A stretch of 17,780 nucleotides of DNA from assembly GCA_946406585.1 (NCBI GenBank), contig CAMJLI010000021.1, positions 1 through 17,780 on the forward strand, read 5' to 3'. Source of the stretch: an uncultured Prevotellaceae bacterium (GTDB taxonomy: Bacteria; Bacteroidota; Bacteroidia; Bacteroidales; Bacteroidaceae). Under the pieces are notes generated by a model that saw only the letters and a list, made by a program, of their open reading frames with translations, was not told where the DNA came from and searched no databases. Below are positions 1 to 6,620 of this stretch, piece by piece. Every line of letters starts with the position of its first letter. Position 1 is the first letter of the stretch. A program made the position numbers and the translations under genes.

Positions 1-71
1 AGAAATACGTGCAGAAGTTGATGGAGAAATACATGGAAGAAATGAACAAACTGGTAGATAAACCAAAATAG
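1..71 (+). CDS. C-terminal end of an unidentified protein (5' partial)
   Basis: An open frame enters from the left edge (first full codon at base 3) and stops at TAG 69-71. It encodes 22 residues, starting KYVQKLMEKYMEEMN and ending KPK. The peptide is highly charged, rich in K, E and M, and looks like an amphipathic C-terminal helix. A strong terminator 70 bases downstream on the same strand supports this being the end of a real plus-strand transcription unit. Too little is present to assign a family, and its relation to the PUL is unknown. Confidence 0.6.
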   Translation, partial: KYVQKLMEKYMEEMNKLVDKPK

Positions 72-140
72 TGAATGAAGGAACATTCCCAAAAATGAGA
101 TAATGTCGACAGATTTTGATTCATAAGTACCCGGGACATG

Positions 141-172
141 GCATGGGTCGCAGTGATGCGGCCCATGCTTTT
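141..172 (+). terminator. Rho-independent terminator of the upstream plus-strand gene
   Basis: Arms 141-151 (GCATGGGTCGC) and 158-168 (GCGGCCCATGC) pair over 11 bp with a single T:G wobble. The loop is 6 bases (152-157), and TTTT follows at 169-172. It lies 70 bases after the TAG at 69-71, so it most likely ends that gene's transcript. Confidence 0.8.
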
Positions 173-210
173 CGACGGTGGTTATAGGAGATAGTGGGAG
201 GGGGCTGAGT

Positions 211-282
211 AATCGGAATAATCGGAGTAATCGGAATACTCGGAGTACTCGGAGTACTCGGAGTACTCTGAATACTCTGAAG
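211..282. repeat. 9-bp tandem repeat, 8 units, near-palindromic
   Basis: Eight contiguous 9-bp units run from 211 to 282. The first three are AATCGGAAT, AATCGGAGT, AATCGGAAT; then ACTCGGAGT three times (238-264); then ACTCTGAAT and ACTCTGAAG. The central unit has arms ACTC and GAGT that are reverse complements around one G. The junctions form the perfect 8-bp palindrome GAGTACTC at 243-250, 252-259 and 261-268. Variants are grouped in blocks, which suggests growth by slippage or unequal exchange. Function is unknown. Confidence 0.85.
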
Positions 283-367
283 AATTGGATGGAGCGAGAG
301 GTGCTAGAGATGTGGAAGATGCGAGAGGTGCGAGACGGAAGAGGGAGATTAGAAATCCATTAACAAC

Positions 368-398
368 ATACCCCGAGACCTTCACGGCCTCGGGGTAT
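368..398 (-). terminator. Hairpin terminator after the minus-strand secreted protein
   Basis: ATACCCCGAG (368-377) pairs perfectly with CTCGGGGTAT (389-398). A further CC/GG pairing inside leaves a small loop around TTCAC. It lies about 43 bases beyond the stop codon of the 3590-441 gene. Read from the minus strand, the following tract (TGTTGTTAA) is only moderately T-rich; read from the plus strand, TATTTATG follows. It could therefore act in both directions. Confidence 0.6.
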
Positions 399-440
399 TT
401 ATGTGGTTCACGAATTGGAACCACTCTTGAAAAATGAAGA

Positions 441-3400
441 TTACTTGCTAATGAACTTCTTGCCATTCATGATATAGATATGACCCTTCACTGTTTGAGT
501 CACCTGCATGCCCTGCAAGTTGTAGATCTTGCCATCAGCACTGTTCACTCTTGCGATGACAGGATTGTCAATGCCTGTGAAGTTTTCAATCTGCTCGTCG
601 GTAGGTTGCGAAGCTCCGAAATAGGTCAGGCGGAAGTTGTCGACAACCACCCAGTCGCCCTCATGGCCCTTCATATCCTTAGCCACGCCGATATCAAGTA
701 TTCCACTTGCATCGATTTCGACGAGGAGGTGTGACTTGTAGAGACCAAGTTGGAAAAACTGGCAAGCCTGGTCGATGCCGTCGGGATATTCACCCACGCT
801 GGTCATGTTGCCAAGTCCTGGAGCCTTGTTTGCCTCGGTAACGATATTAGGCAGGAGCACATCTTTCATTCCGCAATATACGTATGCATTCTGAGCAGGT
901 TCAGCACCTTCCTCGGTAATGAGACGTGCTTGGTCGGAATGGTGGCCATCGCGATAGAATCCCTGTACTGAGAGCAGGTAGAAACCAGGTTTCAGGTTGG
1001 GCACGCTTGTTGAGAACGAGCAATCGTTGGTGTTCCAAGACTCCAAAGCGAAGTCACTGTGGTTGCCACCACGTCCCCATACGCTACCGTTGAAGATTTG
1101 CCAAGCAGGCTCCACCTCTGCACGCTGGTTGAATCCTGGATTCACAATTTTGTAGGAAGCATCGGCAGGAGCATCGGCAGTGGCTTTCTCAAGAAGAGCA
1201 TCACGGTCTGCCACACTTACCAATATCCACTGAGCATCAAGATCGTCTTCAGTTACATTGCGCTCCTCGGTGCCAACGGTAGAATAGTCGCCATTTCCAC
1301 CATCCACGCTTGCATAAGGATTGAACTTGACATATACATCAGGATAGTCAGCCTGTAGGATGTTGTAGTTGCCGTTAGGCAGTTTGACGAATCTCCATGC
1401 GCCAGCCTTTGGTCCGTCGCAGTAGCCACGATAAGTCAGATAAACCTTTGGAATTCCATTTTCCTCACCATTCTGCAGGTGTGTGTTGACATGGAAGTCA
1501 GTCTCAGGATTTGGACGGTTTGTCACCTCCTCGCCCTCTTGTGGCTCTTCAGGAGTGTCGATGGTTTCGAGTGTGATCAGAGTGCCAGGCATGCCCAATG
1601 CAGCGTGTGCACCCCAGTCGGAACCACCAGTGAGGAATCTTTGCTGACCTACATTGTAGAGATAGAAGTCTCCAGCCTGAACATCATGTCCATAGAACAC
1701 TTTAGGTTGTTTCTCGGCATGATAAGTCTTGCGGTTGTCACGCAACACTCTAAGGACTTGGTCGAGTTGGCCTTGTGAGGTACCATTTGCGATGAATTCT
1801 TCAGCTTCAGAAGTGTCGAGACCCTCCTCCTTTGCCATGGCAATGGTCTTCACCAAAGCATCGAAAGCACCAGAGTTGATGGCCTTGGCGTCGTTGAATG
1901 CCTGTCTGAGATTTTCGAGAGCAGCACGCTGTGCCTCGATGTCATCGCCACCTACTACAGCCTTAGCCTGCTGTAGAGCCTGATCAAGAGCATTTCTCAA
2001 AGCGTCGGTAGTGCTGCCGTTGAAGGCTTCAACCTCGGGAATCAGTTCCTCGAGCAGCGGTTTGTAGATATTGATTACCGGATAAGTCTCGGGATAGTTG
2101 AGTTTCTGCAACTTCATATCGGAGAAGTGGAACCAGAATCCCAATGCGCCATCGTTGACATCACCAAACTGGAACACAACGGTTTCGGCATCCTGGTTGG
2201 CAATGAACTCAAGATTCACCTCTTTTTCCTCAGAAGTGCCATCGAAAGGCAGGGAGTAGGTGGCAAGGACATCACCCTCTACGCTCAAGCCAGAATGTGA
2301 GGTCCAGATATCATAGAAGTTGGCTACATATGTGTGCATCTCGACACCATGCCATGAGTTGTAAGGACTGCTGGTGTACTTGTAGGAGAAGTTGTAGCTC
2401 TCGCCCTCCTCTGTAGGAATCCTCACCATGAGAGGCTCGAAGCCGCCAATGCCCTCGTAGTTGTTTATCTCGTTCATGCCGGTAGCCTCGTCGTAGTTGA
2501 TTTTCCCATCATATACAACGGTATGGTCGGGATTGGTCTCCCAGTTGTTCATGTTGCGGTAGTCGGCGAAACCATCTCTCTGCTCGGCAGGCTGGTAGGT
2601 GCGTGGACCAACCAGTTGGAATGCTCCACCTACATATTTATAAAGCATCTGGTCGGTGGTGTTGAACACCAGTTTGCCCTCATATACCGTGATGCCCTTG
2701 CCACCATTTGCCACTTCATCGCCATCAGGGCTGAGGAAAACCTTGCCATCCTCGGCAGCGTGAACCTCACCAGAGATCACGTCCTTCAGAGCAGCCTCAC
2801 CTTTCTCGGTCACCACAGGCACGAAGTCGCGCACCAGGTTGCCGTCCTCATAAATCTTGAAGCTATAGACCTTCATATAGCAGCGTGAGTTGTCGCGACG
2901 GAAGCCGTCAGGACCGGCAGTATTCAGGTCGAACACATACATGGTGTTCACACCGTCGTCAGCCACAGCACCTTCCTCACCAGCGGTGATGGAGGCGGCA
3001 GGAGACGACTCGCCCTGGCGTGTGAAGGTGACGGTGCGTCCCTCAGCAGCCACGGTGATGCGAGTATTCATTGGAATCTCGTCGGTGCCAGGTTGCTCGT
3101 AGCGCTGGTCGCCCTCAAAAGTGCGGCTGTAGCATCCCTTGTTCCATGCCTGTTCCTTGTCAGAACGGCTGAACACGACAAAAGCATTGCGCTCCCAGTT
3201 TCCATTTCTGGCTCCGAAGATGGCCTCCCAGTTCTGGGCGCTGTTCTCGGTAATCTCGACATCAGCCACTACGCGGGTGCCCGACTTGTGGATGTAGCCC
3301 GTGTTGATGTAACCAGTCTGCGTGTTTAGTCTGGTCTCGATGTACTGAATCTGAGTCAGCTGCACTGGTTTGGCGATGGTCAGGTCAGCCACACTCTCAT

Positions 3401-3590
3401 AAACACCGTAACGCTCATACTCACCCAAGTTGTTGAGTGCATAGACACGGTTGTCAGCCTTGTTTAGCACATAGGGTGCATTGCCATCATAGTCGGCAAG
3501 ATTGTCGACCACTACTGGCACGATTGAGCCTTGTGCGAAGGTCATGCCTCCGAATAACAGGCCCACGAATAAAAGTAATAGTTGTTTCAT
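441..3590 (-). CDS. Large secreted multi-module protein, probable surface or exported glycan-binding protein
   Basis: 1049 residues. The N-terminus is a classical signal peptide (MKQLLLLFVGLLFGGMTFAQ). Residues ~75-260 look like the Bacteroidales LamG/concanavalin-like module (YIETRLNTQTGYINTGY, closing with FVPVV). Residues ~343-497 look like a beta-sandwich module. Residues ~500-570 are an Ala/Leu/Gln-rich helical segment of FIVAR type. Around 641-680 is a 'FYLYNVGQQRFLTGG..WGAHA' module common in Bacteroidales exported proteins. Residues ~811-990 form another jelly roll ending DNFRLTYFG. The last ~35 residues (IYNLQGMQV...GHIYIMNGKK) are a short tail like those on proteins thought to use type IX secretion or surface anchoring. 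I recognise no catalytic domain, so it is more likely a binder or scaffold than an enzyme. It is the last gene of the minus-strand cluster, 98 bases after the GH127 gene, with a possible promoter of its own at 3626-3633. Start and stop are clear; the function is inferred from modules only. Confidence 0.85.
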   Translation of the reverse strand: MKQLLLLFVGLLFGGMTFAQGSIVPVVVDNLADYDGNAPYVLNKADNRVYALNNLGEYERYGVYESVADLTIAKPVQLTQIQYIETRLNTQTGYINTGYIHKSGTRVVADVEITENSAQNWEAIFGARNGNWERNAFVVFSRSDKEQAWNKGCYSRTFEGDQRYEQPGTDEIPMNTRITVAAEGRTVTFTRQGESSPAASITAGEEGAVADDGVNTMYVFDLNTAGPDGFRRDNSRCYMKVYSFKIYEDGNLVRDFVPVVTEKGEAALKDVISGEVHAAEDGKVFLSPDGDEVANGGKGITVYEGKLVFNTTDQMLYKYVGGAFQLVGPRTYQPAEQRDGFADYRNMNNWETNPDHTVVYDGKINYDEATGMNEINNYEGIGGFEPLMVRIPTEEGESYNFSYKYTSSPYNSWHGVEMHTYVANFYDIWTSHSGLSVEGDVLATYSLPFDGTSEEKEVNLEFIANQDAETVVFQFGDVNDGALGFWFHFSDMKLQKLNYPETYPVINIYKPLLEELIPEVEAFNGSTTDALRNALDQALQQAKAVVGGDDIEAQRAALENLRQAFNDAKAINSGAFDALVKTIAMAKEEGLDTSEAEEFIANGTSQGQLDQVLRVLRDNRKTYHAEKQPKVFYGHDVQAGDFYLYNVGQQRFLTGGSDWGAHAALGMPGTLITLETIDTPEEPQEGEEVTNRPNPETDFHVNTHLQNGEENGIPKVYLTYRGYCDGPKAGAWRFVKLPNGNYNILQADYPDVYVKFNPYASVDGGNGDYSTVGTEERNVTEDDLDAQWILVSVADRDALLEKATADAPADASYKIVNPGFNQRAEVEPAWQIFNGSVWGRGGNHSDFALESWNTNDCSFSTSVPNLKPGFYLLSVQGFYRDGHHSDQARLITEEGAEPAQNAYVYCGMKDVLLPNIVTEANKAPGLGNMTSVGEYPDGIDQACQFFQLGLYKSHLLVEIDASGILDIGVAKDMKGHEGDWVVVDNFRLTYFGASQPTDEQIENFTGIDNPVIARVNSADGKIYNLQGMQVTQTVKGHIYIMNGKKFISK

Positions 3591-3688
3591 ATAAATATAG
3601 TTAATAGATTATTAAATCTCTGCCACAAAATTATGTTGTTTTTCGTGATGCGATAGGAAAAATCTATTCAGAAAAGGCCATTTGCGTG
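3591..3688 (-). promoter_or_regulatory. Intergenic region with a possible internal promoter
   Basis: On the minus strand TAATTTTG (plus positions 3626-3633) matches the Bacteroidetes -7 element TAnnTTTG. It would place transcription start near 3619, about 29 bases before the ATG at 3590. No good -33 TTTG is seen; TTTC lies 23 bp upstream. A 5-bp inverted repeat (AGATT/AATCT, 3606-3619) lies in the leader. No terminator is seen after the GH127 stop, so read-through from the upstream genes is also likely. Confidence 0.4.
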
Positions 3689-5767
3689 TCATTCGTCACA
3701 GTTGGGGTCAGAATCCTCGGTAACAGGTGCTTTTGGGAAAGCCGACAAGCGCAATCTGGCGGCACCCATGGGCACGAGTTGGACAATCTCCATCTCCTCG
3801 GAGCGTTGTGCGAATCGAGTTGGCAACACATCCGTCATACCCGTCTGGTCGAATCCCCATGAAGGTATCCTGCGTCCTTTGGCAGTGAACAGAATAGGAA
3901 CCGACTCCAAAGTGAAAGGATAATTGTCGGATGGCCAAGGTCTGCGCTCAATGCTTATGTCAACAGGCATGTTGTCGTCATCCACACTGAGGGCATAGTT
4001 CCATGGTGACTGGGCAAAAATCTCATATGCCGGCCACAAGTTCTTGTCCACGCTCTCTTGCCAGTGAGAGTCATCCTGCACAATCTCAGGGTCGCTGCTG
4101 TCACGCTTGCGATAATCCTCGTCAATACGCAACGACAGTGTCAGCGGACCATAATCCACGCTAATGGAAGACTTGTTGTGCTGCCATACGTGAGTCTTGA
4201 TGTCCATCGGCATCTGGATGGTCACCTGGTCATTATCGAGCCATGTTCTCTCTATCCTCACATACTTGCCCGCCATGACCAGACCTTGGATGGGTTGGCC
4301 ATTGACAGTGACGGAGGCATTCTCCGTCCAATCAGGTATGCGCAGGTATAGGGGGAAGTTCACAGACTTGTCTGTTTTGATGGAGATACCCACCCTATCC
4401 TCGAAAGGATAGAGAGTCTCCATGGCGAGAGTCACCGTCTGTCCGCCACTTACCTGCGTGGTGGTCTCGTTGGCGGCATAAAGCATTGTGCATAGTCCGC
4501 CGTCGTTGGTGGCCATGACCAGATGTTGTGCGAAATAGGGCCATCCCATGCCGTGGTTGTGCTGGCAACACCTGCTGCTGAAGGGGCTCATGGAGAGCAT
4601 TCCCTTCAGGCTGTTGTCGATGCTTGGCGCATGGTTTTTCCCGTCGCTTACCGCCATGTTTGGAGAGGTGATGTATCTCAGTGCCCGCATGTCGGGTGTG
4701 AGAGCTGCAGGCAGTGTGTTGAAAGCCACCATTTCACAATGGTCAGCCCAGAAGGGATCTCCGGTGATGCACATCATTATTTCGTCGCTTGCCATCTGTT
4801 CCACCACAGCACAAGTCTCCGCACCCTGTCGAGGATCAGCATAACCAGGTCGGGCATTCTCGTCAGCACCATACATGCCGCCGGGCACCTGTCCGTAACG
4901 GCGCCTCATGGTAAGGTGGTTGTCGTAAGCAGCCTGCAGCATTTGTCCATCACCATTATACACATAACAGGTGGCAGGCTCACGGAAGCCCTGAGCCACA
5001 TTGACACCATGCCAGTTGGGCAGGTCATCGCTCATGGTCCAATCAACACCACACCTGTGTAGTTTATCTATGAGAGGCAATATCGACTTGTCGCCCGTGA
5101 GATTGTAGAGCCACACCACACTCCATTCATTGTCGCCGCCACGTTTTTCCTGCCACAAACCTTTCAGGAAATGCTCGTCAGGGATGGATAGTTCCCATTT
5201 GAAATAGTTGGTCATGGCTGTGAGCACTCGTTCGTCGCCACTATGCTCATAATAAGTCTGCAATGCCCAAAGCATCGGCATCTTGGCCCAAAGTTCAGGA
5301 TTCTGAGTATTGCCGTCCATGGCATCAGGTCCAAGGATGCCATTAGGCTTAACATTATTCAATACGGCATCAAACCACACCTGCGCCTCCTGCTTCATCG
5401 TAGCGTCGTCAAGCAAATAAGCCAGGGCGGAATATCCCCGCAGCCAGTAAGGCACCTCTTCCCATCCGTGGTCGCCCTTGTCGCTGAGCCACTGGTTGTT
5501 GTTCTTGTCGAGCCATGCACTCACCGAGCCCAACTGCCCACAAAGTCCCTTGCCCTGGCGGACGAGAATCTCACGCAGCCATCCCTTCGGCTGCACTTGG
5601 CCGATAGGCAGTTTCTTCAACAAGCCGCCATGCAGAGGCGCACGTAATCCATCGGCACCATCCATCGAAGGTCGGTCGAGGATTTTCACATTGTCCTGTG
5701 CGACAACATTCGTTGCCGAAAGGACAAAGAATAGACTGGAAAACAATATACGGATGAAAGATGTCAT
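3689..5767 (-). CDS. GH127-family glycoside hydrolase, putative beta-L-arabinofuranosidase (DUF1680)
   Basis: 692 residues with a signal peptide (MTSFIRILFSSLFFVLSATNVVAQ). The mature part is the DUF1680/GH127 (alpha/alpha)6 barrel followed by beta-sandwich domains. It begins LKKLPIGQVQPKGWLREIL near residue 50 and contains W93-L-S-D and PYWLRGYSALAYL at ~106-118. In the characterised family member HypBA1, Glu338, Cys340, Cys417 and Cys418 hold zinc, Cys417 is the nucleophile and Glu322 the acid/base. Here E317-T-C319 and C400-C401-Q-H-N sit at matching positions and spacing, with E303 (GADEN) as the acid/base candidate, so the enzyme looks active. Related families with the same fold and zinc site (for example GH146) cannot be excluded, nor can another substrate within DUF1680. 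No sorting tail is seen, so it is probably periplasmic. The ATG follows the upstream gene's TGA by one base, implying coupled translation. Confidence 0.9.
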   Translation of the reverse strand: MTSFIRILFSSLFFVLSATNVVAQDNVKILDRPSMDGADGLRAPLHGGLLKKLPIGQVQPKGWLREILVRQGKGLCGQLGSVSAWLDKNNNQWLSDKGDHGWEEVPYWLRGYSALAYLLDDATMKQEAQVWFDAVLNNVKPNGILGPDAMDGNTQNPELWAKMPMLWALQTYYEHSGDERVLTAMTNYFKWELSIPDEHFLKGLWQEKRGGDNEWSVVWLYNLTGDKSILPLIDKLHRCGVDWTMSDDLPNWHGVNVAQGFREPATCYVYNGDGQMLQAAYDNHLTMRRRYGQVPGGMYGADENARPGYADPRQGAETCAVVEQMASDEIMMCITGDPFWADHCEMVAFNTLPAALTPDMRALRYITSPNMAVSDGKNHAPSIDNSLKGMLSMSPFSSRCCQHNHGMGWPYFAQHLVMATNDGGLCTMLYAANETTTQVSGGQTVTLAMETLYPFEDRVGISIKTDKSVNFPLYLRIPDWTENASVTVNGQPIQGLVMAGKYVRIERTWLDNDQVTIQMPMDIKTHVWQHNKSSISVDYGPLTLSLRIDEDYRKRDSSDPEIVQDDSHWQESVDKNLWPAYEIFAQSPWNYALSVDDDNMPVDISIERRPWPSDNYPFTLESVPILFTAKGRRIPSWGFDQTGMTDVLPTRFAQRSEEMEIVQLVPMGAARLRLSAFPKAPVTEDSDPNCDE

Positions 5768-5768
5768 G

Positions 5769-6473
5769 TCAATAAATGATTTTTTTACCTTTTACTATAT
5801 AAATGCCATATTGTGGATGCTCCACTCGTTGGCCACAGAGATTATATACCATTCCCATAGCCTCAGCAGCATCATCCACAACTTGGAGGATGGCATCACT
5901 ATCATCATAAGTAAGCATAATGAACCCATAGTCGATGTGGCCTCCTCCCCAACCCTGCATCAGCGACACCGCCAACACATTGTCGCCCTCTTTCAGAAGA
6001 GCCTTGTGCCGTGATGTCAGCGTGCGACTGAGATAATCGTTGTCGTTCCAGCCTGTGATGCTCCAGAACGAGGTGCCGTTTAGATAGAAGCGCGGATTCT
6101 CATCGTAGCTGCAAGTTACGGTCAGCGTGCTGCGGTCAAGCGCTGCGATGTCGGCGGCAGAGAGCGTGAAATGCCGACGGATGAGAAGAGGTTGCACCTG
6201 ACTTGCCCAGAAAGTGTGGAGGAACTGGTCGTTGCTATTGCTGAAAGGTCCGTGCCCCCATATCCAGTCGTCCTCGTTTGCGCACCTGCCGGTCCACCTA
6301 ATATCGTCGATATTGTTCAAATCATCATTATTATTAAGCAGATAGTAGACACATTCCCAAGGCCCTAGTTCCTTTGTAGGAAGAAGCACCTTTGTGGTCT
6401 GTGCATTAATGTCTGTCTGCATGAAAAAAAACAGAGGCAACATGAAAAGCCGTAAAGATAGTTGATTTGCCAT
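5769..6473 (-). CDS. Small secreted jelly-roll (beta-galactosidase sugar-binding-like) protein with C-terminal tail
   Basis: 234 residues from the ATG at 6473. A longer in-frame start at 6518 is rejected because it would lie upstream of the promoter -7 box (6492-6499), and the signal peptide (MANQLSLRLFMLPLFFFMQ...NAQ) begins at 6473. Residues ~60-188 resemble the jelly-roll module found in beta-galactosidase-type enzymes: W73-G-H-G, LLIRRHFTLSAADI (96-109), YLNGTSFW (130-137), LLKEGDNVLAVS (159-170) and IDYGFIML (180-187). Residues 209-234 (VYNLCGQRV...YGIYIVKGKK) form the short export-type tail also seen on the 3590-441 product. No catalytic domain is present, so a carbohydrate-binding or accessory role is likely. 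It is the first gene of the operon with the GH127 enzyme and may act alongside it, although only this protein carries the tail. The same module is inserted in the 11920-14346 product. Confidence 0.8.
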   Translation of the reverse strand: MANQLSLRLFMLPLFFFMQTDINAQTTKVLLPTKELGPWECVYYLLNNNDDLNNIDDIRWTGRCANEDDWIWGHGPFSNSNDQFLHTFWASQVQPLLIRRHFTLSAADIAALDRSTLTVTCSYDENPRFYLNGTSFWSITGWNDNDYLSRTLTSRHKALLKEGDNVLAVSLMQGWGGGHIDYGFIMLTYDDSDAILQVVDDAAEAMGMVYNLCGQRVEHPQYGIYIVKGKKIIY

Positions 6474-6491
6474 TAGATTTATATTACATGG

Positions 6492-6499
6492 CAAAGTTA
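6492..6499 (-). promoter_or_regulatory. Bacteroidetes -7 element for the minus-strand operon
   Basis: On the minus strand TAACTTTG matches TAnnTTTG exactly. Transcription would start near 6484-6487, giving a leader of only about 12 bases before the ATG at 6473. No TTTG is found 17-23 bp upstream, so the -33 half is weak, as expected for a promoter needing an activator such as the adjacent HTCS. Confidence 0.5.
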
Positions 6500-6542
6500 G
6501 TGAGAAAGGGAGGCACACTTAGGAAAAAAAACGTTCAAAAAA

Positions 6543-6591
6543 GGACAAAACCCGTGAAATACGCCGTTATTGGACATGAAAGGTTTGTCCA
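6543..6591. promoter_or_regulatory. Candidate operator in the divergent promoter region
   Basis: TGGACA (6571-6576) and TGTCCA (6586-6591) form a perfect 6-bp inverted repeat separated by 9 bases. A further GGACA lies at 6543-6547. The right arm overlaps the -33 TTTG of the HTCS promoter (6584-6587). The position between the HTCS and the divergent GH127 operon suits a regulator site, but the motif is short and may be chance. Confidence 0.3.
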
Positions 6592-6615
6592 TATCATGAA
6601 TAATGTATATATTTG
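6584..6615 (+). promoter_or_regulatory. Promoter of the HTCS gene (TTTG-N20-TATATTTG)
   Basis: TTTG at 6584-6587 and TATATTTG at 6608-6615 match the Bacteroidetes -33 and -7 elements exactly, with an optimal 20-bp spacer. Transcription would start about 5-7 bases after the -7 box, at 6620-6622, which coincides with the ATG at 6621. Confidence 0.6.
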
Positions 6616-6620
6616 CTGCA

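Larger units (their letters stand above)
173..440. other. Intergenic region without a gene
   Basis: No coding sequence is supported between the terminator at 141-172 and the end of the minus-strand gene at 441. Open frames here (178-363 plus, 182-466 minus) translate the 9-bp repeat into R/N/S/T or S-E-Y/S-D-Y runs and have no credible start context. The stretch holds the tandem repeat at 211-282, two copies of GCGAGAGGTG (294-303 and 321-330) in a purine-rich degenerate stretch, and a hairpin at 368-398. Confidence 0.6.

Noticed and set aside
211..282. Possible CRISPR array
   Set aside because: Units are 9 bp and directly abutting with no spacers, so it is a simple tandem repeat.
182..466. 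Minus-strand open frame with S-E-Y / S-D-Y repeats, overlapping the end of the large secreted protein gene
   Set aside because: It is the 9-bp repeat read in frame, crosses a terminator hairpin and overlaps a real gene on the same strand in another frame; no start signal or family resemblance.
3591..3688. Frameshift or gene remnant between the GH127 and large secreted protein genes
   Set aside because: The AT-rich gap has stops in all frames and a promoter-like box; both flanking genes look complete.
6474..6518. Longer N-terminus for the small jelly-roll protein, starting at 6518
   Set aside because: It would place the start upstream of the -7 box at 6492-6499 and put extra residues before a good signal peptide.
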